The notes: a model not told the origin generated them from the sequence alone. A stretch of 64,000 bases of DNA from Paludibacteraceae bacterium (GCA_018056165.1 JAGPGD010000001.1:1-64000); one strand, 5' to 3'. Counted from the first letter of the stretch, positions 19,232-29,439 are shown. Made by a program: numbers and translations.

Positions 19232-20422
19232 ATGAAAAGGATATTCTTAGTTGTTATTATTAATTTAAATAGTTTTTATCTGTTTTCTCAATTGCCGTTG
19301 TTTAGCGATTCTACTGTCATAAGCCTTCTTACTTGTTCGCCGGGAAAAGAAGTTTATGCTAAATTCGGGCATACTGCCATCCGATTAAACGATCCTTTAA
19401 CAGGTAATGACTTAATTTTCAACTATGGAGTTTTTAGCTTTGACACCAAAAACTTTTATCTGAAATTTATCAAAGGAGAAACAGATTATCAATTAGCTGT
19501 TTACGATACACAAAGTTTTTTACAAGAATATATAGCTCGCAATTCTATGGTGTGGGAACAAATTCTTAATTTAACTCCACAAGAAAAGAAAAAACTTATT
19601 CATTCATTATTAGTCAATTACGAACCACAAAATAGAATCTATCGATACAATTTTGTTTATGATAATTGTTCCACTCGTCCACGCGATAAGATTGTAGAAG
19701 CTCTGGATGGAAAAATTGAATATACGGGCTTTTTTGAAGAAAAAACTTTTCGTGACCTGATAGGAATATATACAGGTGAAAATAGCTGGCTGAAATTTGG
19801 AATTGATCTTATTCTCGGGGCTGATGCTGATAAAGTTGCAACGAGAAATGAAAGTATGTTTTTACCTGAAATGTTAATGGCTCAATTTCAATCCGCAAAA
19901 ATTATTTCTAATTTTAACTCAACAAGGCCATTAATTGCTGAAAATAAAATTATTGTACAAAAAAATCCTGAAAAATTATCTCAAACTTTCCCTTTGTTTT
20001 TACCAATTTCTGTATGCTTGTTGTTGTTTTTGGTAGCTATAACTTGTACTGTTTTGAATAACAAACGCAGTTTCAGAGTTTTCGACAGCATTGCGTATAT
20101 TGTTTCAGGATTAATGGGGTTGATTATTTTTTATCTTATGTTCTTTTCAGCTCATCCGCTGGTAAAATCCAATTTTAATATTTTATGGCTAAATCCTCTT
20201 AATTTATTTGCAGGAGTATTTTTATGGATCAGAAAAACAAAACCTATTCTGTTTTATTATCAAATACTGAACTCTTTGTTCCTATTTATTGCATTAATAG
20301 TTTTTATTCTTGGTATTCAAGAATTTAACATTGCTTCTATCTTTTTGATTTTGACGCTTCTTTTACGAACAGTCAGATGGGTTGTAACGACAAGAAAAGA
20401 TTTCATTTTTAAGAATAAATAA
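19232..20422 (+). CDS. DUF4105 (Lnb N-terminal domain-like) membrane protein
   Basis: A 396-residue protein with a signal peptide (about 1-19). Residues of about 25-235 form a DUF4105 domain. It carries the conserved His in YAKFGHTAIRL and the Cys in FVYDNCSTRPRDKI, the two residues expected of a permuted NlpC/P60-like papain-fold active site. The C-terminal third has about five transmembrane helices. The catalytic half would face the periplasm. Its substrate is unknown in this family. The kdsB start lies 17 bp downstream, suggesting an operon with an envelope role. Confidence 0.75.
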   Translation: MKRIFLVVIINLNSFYLFSQLPLFSDSTVISLLTCSPGKEVYAKFGHTAIRLNDPLTGNDLIFNYGVFSFDTKNFYLKFIKGETDYQLAVYDTQSFLQEYIARNSMVWEQILNLTPQEKKKLIHSLLVNYEPQNRIYRYNFVYDNCSTRPRDKIVEALDGKIEYTGFFEEKTFRDLIGIYTGENSWLKFGIDLILGADADKVATRNESMFLPEMLMAQFQSAKIISNFNSTRPLIAENKIIVQKNPEKLSQTFPLFLPISVCLLLFLVAITCTVLNNKRSFRVFDSIAYIVSGLMGLIIFYLMFFSAHPLVKSNFNILWLNPLNLFAGVFLWIRKTKPILFYYQILNSLFLFIALIVFILGIQEFNIASIFLILTLLLRTVRWVVTTRKDFIFKNK

Positions 20423-20439
20423 ATTTTTTCTATAACAAA

Positions 20440-21210
20440 ATGGCAATAACTTTGGATTCTGTTGTTTTTGTAGGTATCATTCCCGCACGTTATGCTTCAA
20501 GTCGTTTTCCGGGTAAACCATTGGCAGATATTGGTGGTAAAAGTATGATTCAAAGAGTATATGAACAAGCCAGCAAAGTTTTGTCATTAGTTTACGTAGC
20601 AACTGATGATCAACGAATTTTTGATGTAGTAAAAGCTTTTGGCGGGAAAGTTATTATGACTTCAACAGAACATAAAACTGGAACAGATCGTTGCTATGAG
20701 GCTTCTACAAAAATAAAGGAAAATTTTGATGTAATTATTAATATTCAAGGAGATGAACCTTTTATTCAACCTGAACAAATTGTAACATTGCAAAATTGTT
20801 TTCACGACAACACAACAGAGATTGCAACACTTGCAAAATTAGTTACCATTCAAGATGGTTTTGAGTATCTTGCCAATCCCAATCGTCCTAAAATTGTCCT
20901 CAACAAAAATAACGAAGCTTTGTATTTTAGTCGTTCCGTGATTCCATACATTCGTGGAAAAGCCACTTCGGAATGGATTGAAAATCACAAGTTTTACACA
21001 CATATTGGCATGTATGCTTATCGAAAAGATGTGTTGGAAAAAATCCATTCCTTGCCACCATCATCGCTTGAAACAGCCGAATCGCTTGAACAACTCCGCT
21101 GGCTGGAGAATGGTTTTCGTATTAAAGTAGGTTTTACAGATAAAGTATCTTTTAGCATTGACACGCCTGAAGATTTAGAAGAAGCAAGAAAATTATTTAA
21201 AAGTTTATGA
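20440..21210 (+). CDS. kdsB: 3-deoxy-manno-octulosonate cytidylyltransferase (CMP-KDO synthetase)
   Basis: A 256-residue cytoplasmic enzyme that activates KDO with CTP for lipopolysaccharide inner-core synthesis. Hallmarks are IPARYASSRFPGKPLADIGGKSM at the N-terminus (CTP-binding loop), VYVATDDQRI, INIQGDEPFIQPEQI and SFSIDTPEDLEEA near the C-terminus. Length is normal and the gene is intact. It is coupled to the upstream DUF4105 gene. Confidence 0.94.
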   Translation: MAITLDSVVFVGIIPARYASSRFPGKPLADIGGKSMIQRVYEQASKVLSLVYVATDDQRIFDVVKAFGGKVIMTSTEHKTGTDRCYEASTKIKENFDVIINIQGDEPFIQPEQIVTLQNCFHDNTTEIATLAKLVTIQDGFEYLANPNRPKIVLNKNNEALYFSRSVIPYIRGKATSEWIENHKFYTHIGMYAYRKDVLEKIHSLPPSSLETAESLEQLRWLENGFRIKVGFTDKVSFSIDTPEDLEEARKLFKSL

Positions 21211-21249
21211 AATTCTTGTTTTGTATCGAATTGTTTTTAAGTATAAAAA

Positions 21250-21483
21250 GAGTTGACGAGGTGCGGGATACGAGTTTGGAGTTTGCGAGTTTTTAAATAT
21301 TAATGCTTGAAATACAGAATAATAAGAATAAAGAGATGACCTTGTCCGGTGAGCCGAAAAATAAGAGAAGTTGGTGTCAAAAAATCTTTTCTCTGTCACA
21401 AAGAATTTGTAATCCTTTGCTGGTTTAATAGTAGATTTAAAATCCGCAAATAATTCTGTCGGATTGCAAATCCGACAGAACGG
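21250..21483 (-). repeat. Dispersed multi-palindrome repeat R2, copy B (inverted relative to copy A)
   Basis: Reverse-complement copy of the block at 15691-15925, with the same order of hairpins: GTCGGATTGCAAATCCGAC near 21459-21477, a degenerate ATTTAAAAT one and AAGAATTTGTAATCCTTT. The two copies lie 5.5 kb apart and flank the TPR, crp, DUF4105 and kdsB genes in inverted orientation. Recombination between them could invert that block. Confidence 0.75.
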
Positions 21484-21497
21484 TGGGGCTTACTCAG

Positions 21498-21814
21498 CCC
21501 AATACCCCAAAAACGAACGGCATGGTGGAAAGAGCCAACGGAATTATTAAAACATTCTTAAAGACAATTACGTAAATAAAGAAAAAAATGAATAATGCGC
21601 TGATGGCTTTTCTTGTCTACTATATGCTTTATAGAAGACATGGTGGACTAAGAGAAAAGAACTAAACGTGAAAACTCCTTTTCAAGTAGTTGAAAAATGG
21701 TTTGAAATGAAACCTGAAATTTTTAAACAAAATCCTCCTGAATTTAAAAATAAAATTATACTTTTAAAGCTTATTGAAAATCCAAGTTTTCATAAACAAC
21801 CTTGTGAAACTTGA
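21498..21814 (+). pseudogene. Decayed IS481/rve-type transposase C-terminus
   Basis: Translated pieces in several frames give PNTPKTNGMVERANGIIK, then LVYYMLYRRHGGLRE, then LNVKTPFQVVEKWFEMKPEIF. Together these match the end of an integrase-core transposase of the IS481 type (NGxVERxNG motif and the terminal KTP...EKW segment). Frameshifts and stops separate the pieces, and the DD part of the catalytic triad is absent, so the gene is dead. It lies directly next to repeat R2 copy B. Confidence 0.75.
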
Positions 21815-21835
21815 CAATTTACAATAAAAAACTTT

Positions 21836-22336
21836 TTATGGAATAATTTCAATAAAATTTTCCAGATGTGTTTTTACGTAATTTGCTATGGCATCTATTT
21901 GTTGATCTTCAATATCAAAATATTTTTCTTCCAGCTCATCAAATTGCTCAAATTCAAGATACATCGTCATAAATTCTTCATCAGTTGTCTCGTGTTCTAA
22001 TTTATCTCGATGGATATCATAAATTTTTTTGGCTTTGTAAACAATTTTAGATAATTCCTCCGCACCAAACAATCTCATTGCTTTGGCAAATGGATTGTCA
22101 AAAATATAACTCCCATAACCATTCTGAATAAGTTGTATAAAGCCACCTTGATTTACTTCTGTCGAAAAATAATACCATGCAAGTAAGGAGTGTTGCCAGC
22201 CATTGAATAAGTCCATGTTTTTAGCAGTCAATTGTCCATCTAAAGCTTCCAAATAAGCATCAATAATTGCCTGCAAAAATTGCTGATTTCCTTTTTGCTC
22301 AGCAGATTTTAAAATATTTTCCTTTATTTGAATCAT
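21836..22336 (-). CDS. DUF4375 (DMP19-like) protein
   Basis: A 166-residue soluble protein. The segment WYYFSTEVNQGGFIQLIQNGYG is the recognisable DUF4375/DMP19 signature (EvNnGGFxQ). The acidic C-terminal half (EQFDELEEKYFDIEDQQID) recalls the DNA-mimic-like composition of DMP19. Function in this context is unknown. Its start is 6 bp after the stop of the GH13 lipoprotein gene, so it is the last gene of the glucan operon. Confidence 0.65.
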   Translation of the reverse strand: MIQIKENILKSAEQKGNQQFLQAIIDAYLEALDGQLTAKNMDLFNGWQHSLLAWYYFSTEVNQGGFIQLIQNGYGSYIFDNPFAKAMRLFGAEELSKIVYKAKKIYDIHRDKLEHETTDEEFMTMYLEFEQFDELEEKYFDIEDQQIDAIANYVKTHLENFIEIIP

Positions 22337-22342
22337 AGTTTT

Positions 22343-24718
22343 TTAGTTGATTAATATTTCTGCACTATAGCGAGGCAATTCTATTAAGACCCTTTGATTG
22401 ATCAATGAAAATGGATATTGAAATACCGAATTAAATGACTGTACAGGGATTAAATAATCTGGTAAATTTATTTCAAATTTTTTTGTCGAAGGTGAATTGT
22501 TGATAAAAACAAGTGCAATTTTATCAAAATATTTTCGTGCATAAATCCAACTGTTTTTATCTACCTTCAACTGGACAAAATCTCCATAAAGAAACACCGG
22601 ATGACTGGTTCTTAAATGTGTCAGCGTTGAAACTTGTTGCCATAAATTTTTTTCTCTTCGATTCCAGTTATCAAAATACATCATTCTTCTGCAATCCGGA
22701 TCATTGGCACCAGTCATGCCAATTTCGTCTCCATAATAAATGACCGGTATACCAGGAATTGTAAAATTGAAAACATGCATCAGAAACAATTTATCGTAGG
22801 CAGTTGAATCAGTAATGCCAATATCACGCTTCCAACCAGCTAATTTTGTATCTTCACCAAATTTTAAATCACCAGATGCATAAGCCATAAAACGTGGACG
22901 ATCATGATTACCGGAAATATATCCCATTAAATTATGATTGCCATATTCTTTTAAACTCATTTGTAAAATATCGCTTAATCGCTGCATATCATTCCCAGCA
23001 ATTCCAGTGAAAGTAAAAGTTGCTTCATCAAATACATTAAAATCAAATTGTCCATCCAGCATACCAGTACTTAAAAAGCTGCTGATTAATTTTGGACTGC
23101 CATATGTTTCGCCAATTTGATACAGATTTTTTCCATGATTTTGTATTTTTATTTTCAAGGTAAGTGCCCGCCAAAAATCTTCAGAAATATGTTTACAAGC
23201 ATCATGACGAAAACCGTCCAGGTTGAATTCTTTGATCCAGAACAAAGCGGAGTCAGTCATCGTATTGATTACCAAAGGATTGTTTGTATCCAATGTTGGC
23301 ATGAAAGTATCAAACCATGTAGTTAATCGATGGTCGTTCCAGCGGGCGATGTTCAAACTTCCGTCAGGTAAATAAAGAGAAGTGAAAAATTCAGGATGAG
23401 CTTTATACAGCGGGTGTTCTTCGTGAACGTGATGAGCAACATAATCAAGTAAAATATTTAATTCGTTTTCATGAGCAAGTGTTACCAAATTTTTAAATTC
23501 ATCATTAGAGCCGAAGCGAAAATCGACTTTTGAAGATGACACAGGCCAATATCCGTGATATCCTGAGAATTTAGTTTTAGCCGGAGCATAATATCCATAT
23601 GGTTCCGTAGGATTCTGATTGAGCGGTGAAATCCAAAGTGTATTGATGCCTAATTGATTAAAATATTGATCTTCAATTTTTTGTTGTACTCCAGCTAAGT
23701 CTCCACCTTGAAAATCCACTTTTGGATGCACATCAGGACGGTTCAACGGGAAATCATTTTTAGAGTTGCCATTTTTAAATCTATCCACTAAAAGAAAATA
23801 AATAATTTGTGCTTGTTTATCGAAACGGTTAATATCTTTGGCATCAGTCACAACTTTTCCATTTTGAAGGGGAATAAGAATATCATTACTCACACCGAGT
23901 TCATTGCTTGCCCAAATACGTAAAAAAGAACGATTCACTACAAAGGCTTCCCGAGGAATATCAAAAATAATTTTATCTTCATTCTTTTTTATAAATAACG
24001 AGGGTAAACGATAATTTTGCCAATAAACAAACACATCCTTCACTTTGTTTCGATAAGCTAATTTGATTTTGTTATTCGAAAACTCTTCTGTATAAAGGAC
24101 AGGAAAGAATTTTTCATTTCCTTCAACTCTCAAAATAGAATTAAAATTCCCCCCTCCATTATCTACCTTTAAAGGATTGTTTGGATCTGGAATAGACTTA
24201 TTATCAACCACTAACTGATAAAAATAAATTCCAGGACTCAAATGTAATTTTACCTGATAATATCCACTATCATTCAATTGCAAATCAGGTGTCATCTCTG
24301 GAACCCAATCATTCATCTGTCCTGAAATCTGAATTCTTTTGTATTTTTTCCCTTGAGAATGAAAAGTAAAAAGGTAATCAATTTTATTTGTTTTTCGACA
24401 TGGGATTGAATAAGGAACACTATCTATCCACACCTGAAAATCAACAAATGTTTCCATTTCAGGAAAAACATTAGCCAAAGCTATTTTTTTATCTGTTGTA
24501 AGGCTTAATTTTAAATAATTAGAAGAACTTGTAATAGAATCAATTAAGTCTGTATTTAAAATAAAATCCTGCAAATAAATAATATTTTCACCAACATCAA
24601 GGGTCGTAAGAGAATTTAGGTTAATATTATTCTCATTTTCTGCTGGATAATGTAAGGCTGGTTGACAGCCAACAAGCAAAAGAAGCAACAAAACAATTGA
24701 AGAAAAAGGTTTCTTCAT
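22343..24718 (-). CDS. GH13 alpha-amylase-type lipoprotein with N-terminal CBM48-like domain
   Basis: A 791-residue predicted lipoprotein (LLVGC at about 14-18). Residues of about 110-200 form a CBM48/glycogen-binding-like beta sandwich (KRIQISGQMNDWVPEM ... GIYFYQLVVD). The GH13 barrel follows, with the nucleophile Asp in GFRHDACKH, the acid/base Glu in YQIGETYG and the transition-state Asp in ISGNHDRPR. It is expected to hydrolyse alpha-1,4-glucans at the cell surface or in the periplasm. It lies 24 bp after the upstream GH13 gene in an operon. Confidence 0.87.
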   Translation of the reverse strand: MKKPFSSIVLLLLLLVGCQPALHYPAENENNINLNSLTTLDVGENIIYLQDFILNTDLIDSITSSSNYLKLSLTTDKKIALANVFPEMETFVDFQVWIDSVPYSIPCRKTNKIDYLFTFHSQGKKYKRIQISGQMNDWVPEMTPDLQLNDSGYYQVKLHLSPGIYFYQLVVDNKSIPDPNNPLKVDNGGGNFNSILRVEGNEKFFPVLYTEEFSNNKIKLAYRNKVKDVFVYWQNYRLPSLFIKKNEDKIIFDIPREAFVVNRSFLRIWASNELGVSNDILIPLQNGKVVTDAKDINRFDKQAQIIYFLLVDRFKNGNSKNDFPLNRPDVHPKVDFQGGDLAGVQQKIEDQYFNQLGINTLWISPLNQNPTEPYGYYAPAKTKFSGYHGYWPVSSSKVDFRFGSNDEFKNLVTLAHENELNILLDYVAHHVHEEHPLYKAHPEFFTSLYLPDGSLNIARWNDHRLTTWFDTFMPTLDTNNPLVINTMTDSALFWIKEFNLDGFRHDACKHISEDFWRALTLKIKIQNHGKNLYQIGETYGSPKLISSFLSTGMLDGQFDFNVFDEATFTFTGIAGNDMQRLSDILQMSLKEYGNHNLMGYISGNHDRPRFMAYASGDLKFGEDTKLAGWKRDIGITDSTAYDKLFLMHVFNFTIPGIPVIYYGDEIGMTGANDPDCRRMMYFDNWNRREKNLWQQVSTLTHLRTSHPVFLYGDFVQLKVDKNSWIYARKYFDKIALVFINNSPSTKKFEINLPDYLIPVQSFNSVFQYPFSLINQRVLIELPRYSAEILIN

Positions 24719-24742
24719 AGTATAAAAATTAATATTCTTCTA

Positions 24743-26587
24743 TCAGGATAATTCTAAAATTAAAACTGTTTTAGCAGGAACTTCTATTGGTACATTTAAA
24801 GGATAAGTTTTTCCATTAACAATGTCCTTCCCGTATTTTTTATTTGAAGTCATTTCGCTAAATCTACCCAACGATAATTTACTCACTTGCTCATTGTTGT
24901 TTGCAATTACCATAATAGTTTTATCCTCATTATAACGAAAATACACATAGATTCCATTTTCTGGAATAAAATGTTTCATTTCCCCTGATTGCAAAACCAG
25001 GTTATTTTTTCGGTAATGCAAAAGAGTTTGCAAATAAGTAAAAATTTCGTTTTCAGTTTGAGTACGTCCTTCGGCGGTAAAAGCATTATGAGGATCGTCG
25101 GGCCAACCTCCCGGAAAATCAAAACGTTGACCTTCATAAGTTCCAACCTTTCCTGCCAGCATAATTTCAGTACCATAATAAATTTGAGGAAAACCTCTTA
25201 CTGTCATCAAAACAGCAAGTGCCATTTTGTATTTTGCTACATCGCCATTAATAGCTGTTTCATAACGTTCAGTATCGTGATTATCCAAAAAATTCATGAT
25301 CAAATCAGGAGAAGGATATACAAAATCCTGAGCAAAATGAAAATAAAATCGATTCATTCCACTATTCCAGCTTTCTTTTTCATTAAAAGCAAAAGCAAAA
25401 ACATCCCTCAAACAGAAATCCATTGCACAATCTAAATGGGAATCAAAACCATCTTTATTTTGATTTCCCGACTGATAATAAGCAATTTCTGCTGGCGATT
25501 TCAACCAGCATTCACCTACTATCGTAATATTTGGATACTCTCTTTTAATGCTTTCCAACCATTTTGAAGCCACATGAATATCATTATAAGGATAGGTGTC
25601 CACCCGGATACCATCGATATCGGCATATTCAAGCCAAAAAACATAAGCTTGTAGCAAATAATCAAACACTAATGGGTTTTTAAGATTCAAATCAGGCATA
25701 TTCCTATCAAACCATCCATTGGTCAACTTTAAAAGATCTGCTTCTGAAGCATGGGGATCGGTCCATACATTAATTCTATAATTCGTTGAGGTATATTGTG
25801 GCCAGGTATTGAACCAATCTTTTGAAGGTATATCTTTCATCCACCAATGAGTAATGCCACAATGGTTTGGTACCGCATCAATAATTAGTTTTATCCCATA
25901 ATTATGACAAATTTCACCTAACCGGGCATAATCTTCATTTGTACCAAAGCGAGGATCAACACGATAATAATTTGAACAGGCATAATGATGATAAGAATAT
26001 TGTTGATCATTATCTTCCAGTAACGGTGTTGTCCAAATTGCCGTTATTCCTAAATCAGCCAGATAAGGAACTTTTGAAATAATTCCTTCAATATCGCCAC
26101 CATGACGAGCCGATGGATCATTGCGATTGACTCCTTGATAATATCCTGGAACAGAATCATTTTCTGAATTTCCATTACAAAATCTATCAGGCATAATCAA
26201 GTAAATAGCATCAGCAGAAGTAAAACCTTTTCGTTGAGCAGAATTTTCTTTTCTTGCTTTTAGTTCATACTCATATTGTTGAACGTTTTTGCCTTTTTTT
26301 ACAAGAAGTTTAAATTTTCTGGGTTGAGTATTTTTTGGAATATTTAAATAAAGAAAAACATAATGAGGATTATCAGTAACTATTTTACGTTCAATACTTA
26401 TATCCTGATCTTCGACAAAAAAATCACAGTGCGAAATATCTGTACCATGAATCATAAGCTGCAAGTTAGGATTATTCATTCCAGCCCACCAGAAAGCAGG
26501 TTCCAAATGCTGAATCCAGTTAATTTGCCTGCCAGCAAGTGGCAAATATGTTATGGTGATCAAAAAAAGAATATAAAATTTTTTCAT
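24743..26587 (-). CDS. GH13 cyclomaltodextrinase/neopullulanase-type enzyme (SusA-like)
   Basis: A 614-residue exported enzyme with a signal peptide ending near LAGRQ and an N-terminal beta domain (residues of about 20-115) as in cyclomaltodextrinases. Catalytic motifs are DAVPNHCG, GIRVDTYPYND (nucleophile Asp), TIVGECW (acid/base Glu) and NFLDNHDTERY (third Asp). It lacks a lipobox, so it is likely periplasmic. It would cut maltooligosaccharides or cyclodextrins for the cytoplasmic GH65 enzyme encoded 54 bp upstream. Confidence 0.87.
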   Translation of the reverse strand: MKKFYILFLITITYLPLAGRQINWIQHLEPAFWWAGMNNPNLQLMIHGTDISHCDFFVEDQDISIERKIVTDNPHYVFLYLNIPKNTQPRKFKLLVKKGKNVQQYEYELKARKENSAQRKGFTSADAIYLIMPDRFCNGNSENDSVPGYYQGVNRNDPSARHGGDIEGIISKVPYLADLGITAIWTTPLLEDNDQQYSYHHYACSNYYRVDPRFGTNEDYARLGEICHNYGIKLIIDAVPNHCGITHWWMKDIPSKDWFNTWPQYTSTNYRINVWTDPHASEADLLKLTNGWFDRNMPDLNLKNPLVFDYLLQAYVFWLEYADIDGIRVDTYPYNDIHVASKWLESIKREYPNITIVGECWLKSPAEIAYYQSGNQNKDGFDSHLDCAMDFCLRDVFAFAFNEKESWNSGMNRFYFHFAQDFVYPSPDLIMNFLDNHDTERYETAINGDVAKYKMALAVLMTVRGFPQIYYGTEIMLAGKVGTYEGQRFDFPGGWPDDPHNAFTAEGRTQTENEIFTYLQTLLHYRKNNLVLQSGEMKHFIPENGIYVYFRYNEDKTIMVIANNNEQVSKLSLGRFSEMTSNKKYGKDIVNGKTYPLNVPIEVPAKTVLILELS

Positions 26588-26641
26588 GGTTAAAAATTTT
26601 AATTTGTCTTGCTATTTTCTTACGAAATTCTATATATGGAT

Positions 26642-28954
26642 TCAATTTTTTCTTTCAATTTCCTCACATTCATTCCCTGAAAGATGAATCAGATTATTAT
26701 AAACGTATAAATCAATAGGTTCGCCTTTTATGCGTTGAAGAATAACTTTCTTTTTCTCTACCCTAATTTTTAATTGTGTTCCTCTAAAAATAACATTAAA
26801 AGCATAAGCTTCCCACTTTTCAGGAATATGAGGATTAAAATGCAAATGATTATCAATGACACGCATACCACCAAAACCTTGAACAATAGACAACCATGTA
26901 CCAGCCATACTTGTAATATGCAATCCATCAGCTACTTCGTCGTTGTAATCGTCCAGATCAAGACGTGCTGTTCGTAAATAAAGATGATAACCTTTTTCAA
27001 TTTCGCCAATACTGCACGCCACAATGGAATGAATACAAGGTGATAAAGAAGATTCATGAACGGTAAAAGGTTCATAAAAATCAAAATTTCTGCGAATAGT
27101 TTTCTTGTCAAATAAATCTTCAAAAAGATAAAGTCCAAGAATAACATCAGCTTGTTTAATAAACGGTGATCTTAAAATTCTATCCCACGTCCAATGTTGG
27201 TTAAGTGGCAACTGTGAGGCTGGAATTTCGGATGCTTTTACCAATGTTTTATCAAAAAAACCATCTTGTTGAAGAAAAATATTTAGTTCCTTATCTTCTG
27301 GGAAATACATATTTTCTGTAATATCTTTCCACAAAAAAACTTCTTCATTGGAAAAATTGATACTTTGCGACAAATCACCAAAAGCTCTAAAATCTTTCTT
27401 TTTCACATATTCAATGGCTTTCATTGTAAATTTCAAACACCAAACAGCAATAAAATTGGTAAACCAGTTATTATTAACATTGTTTTCATAAGTATTTGGA
27501 CCCGTCACACCTAACAAGACATATTTTTTCTTTTGATGGGAAATATTGACACGTTGAGCCCAGAAACGAGCAATGGCAATTAAAATTCTTAATCCGTAAT
27601 TGACTAAAAAATCATTGTCGTCCGTATATCGGAGATAATTATAGATAGCATAAGCAATAATGCCATTCCGAAAAACCTCTTCAAAAGAAATTTCCCATTC
27701 ATTTAGACATTCGTTACCATTAAAAGTAGCAGCAGGAAATAAAGCAGCTCCATTCGTAAAACCAAGTTTCTCAGCATTTTGTATTGCTTTTGGTAAATGA
27801 CGATAACGATAAAGCAATAAATTACGTGCAACGTTTTGAGGAGAAGTTGATAAATAAAAAGGCACACAAACTGCTTCGGTATCCCAGCGAGTTCCACCTC
27901 CAAATTTTTCGCCTGTAAAACCTTTTGGACTAATATTTAAACGATCATCATTCCCCGAATAACTTTGATTTAATTGAAAAATATTAAATCGAATAGCTTG
28001 TTGAGCTGCTATATCATTTTCAATAATCACATCGGATTGCAACCATTTTTCCTTCCAAACAGCCTTATGTTCATCAAACAATTTATCCCAACCTTTTTGC
28101 TTAACGGCACGAGCTAAATTACATGCTCTGTCTGTAAGTTCTTCTCGGGGATGATTCAAAGAACTCATTACAGACACATATTTTTTCAAGCAAACTGTTT
28201 CTCCTTTTTTAATATCGGTGCCCACACTAAACCCTGCTACTCTTTCTTTTTCAATTTTTATAGGATTAACATTCAAAAGTATATTATTTTTATAAAATTC
28301 ATAAGTCAATGCTGCACACACATGGAAATCAAGACGTCGAGTTTGTGCCCATAAATGAGAAACATCCTGTTCGGTTTTAGTTTGCAATACATTCCAGAAA
28401 GGTTCATTATAATTGGTATAATAATTTCTGACATTGCCATCAATCAAAGGTAAAAACGAGATCCTTCCTTCGTAATTGATAGATTTCACAGTATAACTAA
28501 TAACAGCGACTTCATTTTCTGCCATGCTCAAAAATCGCCTCACCGTAGCTTGAATGCGATAACCTTTAGGAGAAGTAACTTCAAAAGTGCGTTCCAAATA
28601 GCCTTCACGCATATTTAAAACACGCCTGAAATTGTGAATATCCCACGAACCTAAATCCAGTCGTTCATCATTTAAACGAACACTGATACAAATCCAGTTA
28701 GGAGCATTGACTATTTTGTCATTTGTTTCAGAGTAACCGTTTTTCCAGTTGCTCCGTTCTGCACGTTCAGGAAAATAAATTCCTGCAATATAAGAACCAA
28801 ACATGGTTTCTCCAGAATAATATTCCTCAAAATTACCACGTTGACCCATGTGTCCGTTACCTAAACTAAAAATACTTTCTGAAGCAAGCTGGCTGTCCAT
28901 ATGAAAACCTTCTTCTATAATACACCAGGGATCATGTTGCAAATACTTATTCAT
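26642..28954 (-). CDS. GH65 glycoside phosphorylase (maltose phosphorylase-like)
   Basis: A 770-residue cytoplasmic enzyme with no signal peptide. The N-terminal super-sandwich domain begins LASESIFSLGNGHMGQRGNF. The (alpha/alpha)6 barrel holds the GTRWDTEAVCVPFYL segment and the general-acid Glu region NGNECLNEWEISFEEVF. KQADVILGLYLF and the HESSLSPCIHSIVA phosphate-site segment are also present. GH65 members phosphorolyse maltose, trehalose or kojibiose to beta-glucose 1-phosphate and glucose. Context favours maltose. It heads the operon GH65-GH13-GH13-DUF4375. The usual beta-phosphoglucomutase partner is not adjacent. Confidence 0.88.
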   Translation of the reverse strand: MNKYLQHDPWCIIEEGFHMDSQLASESIFSLGNGHMGQRGNFEEYYSGETMFGSYIAGIYFPERAERSNWKNGYSETNDKIVNAPNWICISVRLNDERLDLGSWDIHNFRRVLNMREGYLERTFEVTSPKGYRIQATVRRFLSMAENEVAVISYTVKSINYEGRISFLPLIDGNVRNYYTNYNEPFWNVLQTKTEQDVSHLWAQTRRLDFHVCAALTYEFYKNNILLNVNPIKIEKERVAGFSVGTDIKKGETVCLKKYVSVMSSLNHPREELTDRACNLARAVKQKGWDKLFDEHKAVWKEKWLQSDVIIENDIAAQQAIRFNIFQLNQSYSGNDDRLNISPKGFTGEKFGGGTRWDTEAVCVPFYLSTSPQNVARNLLLYRYRHLPKAIQNAEKLGFTNGAALFPAATFNGNECLNEWEISFEEVFRNGIIAYAIYNYLRYTDDNDFLVNYGLRILIAIARFWAQRVNISHQKKKYVLLGVTGPNTYENNVNNNWFTNFIAVWCLKFTMKAIEYVKKKDFRAFGDLSQSINFSNEEVFLWKDITENMYFPEDKELNIFLQQDGFFDKTLVKASEIPASQLPLNQHWTWDRILRSPFIKQADVILGLYLFEDLFDKKTIRRNFDFYEPFTVHESSLSPCIHSIVACSIGEIEKGYHLYLRTARLDLDDYNDEVADGLHITSMAGTWLSIVQGFGGMRVIDNHLHFNPHIPEKWEAYAFNVIFRGTQLKIRVEKKKVILQRIKGEPIDLYVYNNLIHLSGNECEEIERKN

Positions 28955-29439
28955 AATATTTTGATTTTAAAAATAAACTAAAAAAATCAAGACCTTTTCT
29001 TTATTGGAAAAATTATTTTTACTGAAAAATTTTAATCATTTAACATAATACTCTTGTAGATAAAAAACAAAAGAATTAAAAAAATATTAGTATCTGCAAA
29101 TATATTTTATTTGTTTGATTTTTACAGTAAAAAAACAACAATATTTCATAAAGAAAATCGTCTTTTTGAAAAAGTTCACTTCTAAAAAATTGAAAATACA
29201 CACTTATTGTTAACGCCTCGTCGCATTTCAAAATAAAATTAGAGAAGCAAAATCAATACGTAAATCCAAATTATAAAACTTTTTGAAACAATTTATTTTT
29301 CAAAGAACTTTCTTTACTTTGCTTTTCAATGTGTATATTTGTCATACTTTTTAAAAAGAAACTTATTTTATTGTTTTTTTAATTTTCAAAAAAGTTTCCC
29401 ACCTAGTCTTAAAGTTTTTTTATTGATTAATAAAGGATT
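28955..29439. promoter_or_regulatory. Divergent intergenic region between the glucan operon and the defence module
   Basis: 485 bp of AT-rich DNA without an open frame. TATATTTG on the minus strand (29097-29104) could be the -7 box of the GH65 operon. TATATTTG on the plus strand (29334-29341) could serve the helicase gene and would give a leader of about 90 nt. No clear -33 boxes, operators or repeats were recognised. The base composition changes at about 29440, where the richer helicase gene begins. Confidence 0.4.
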
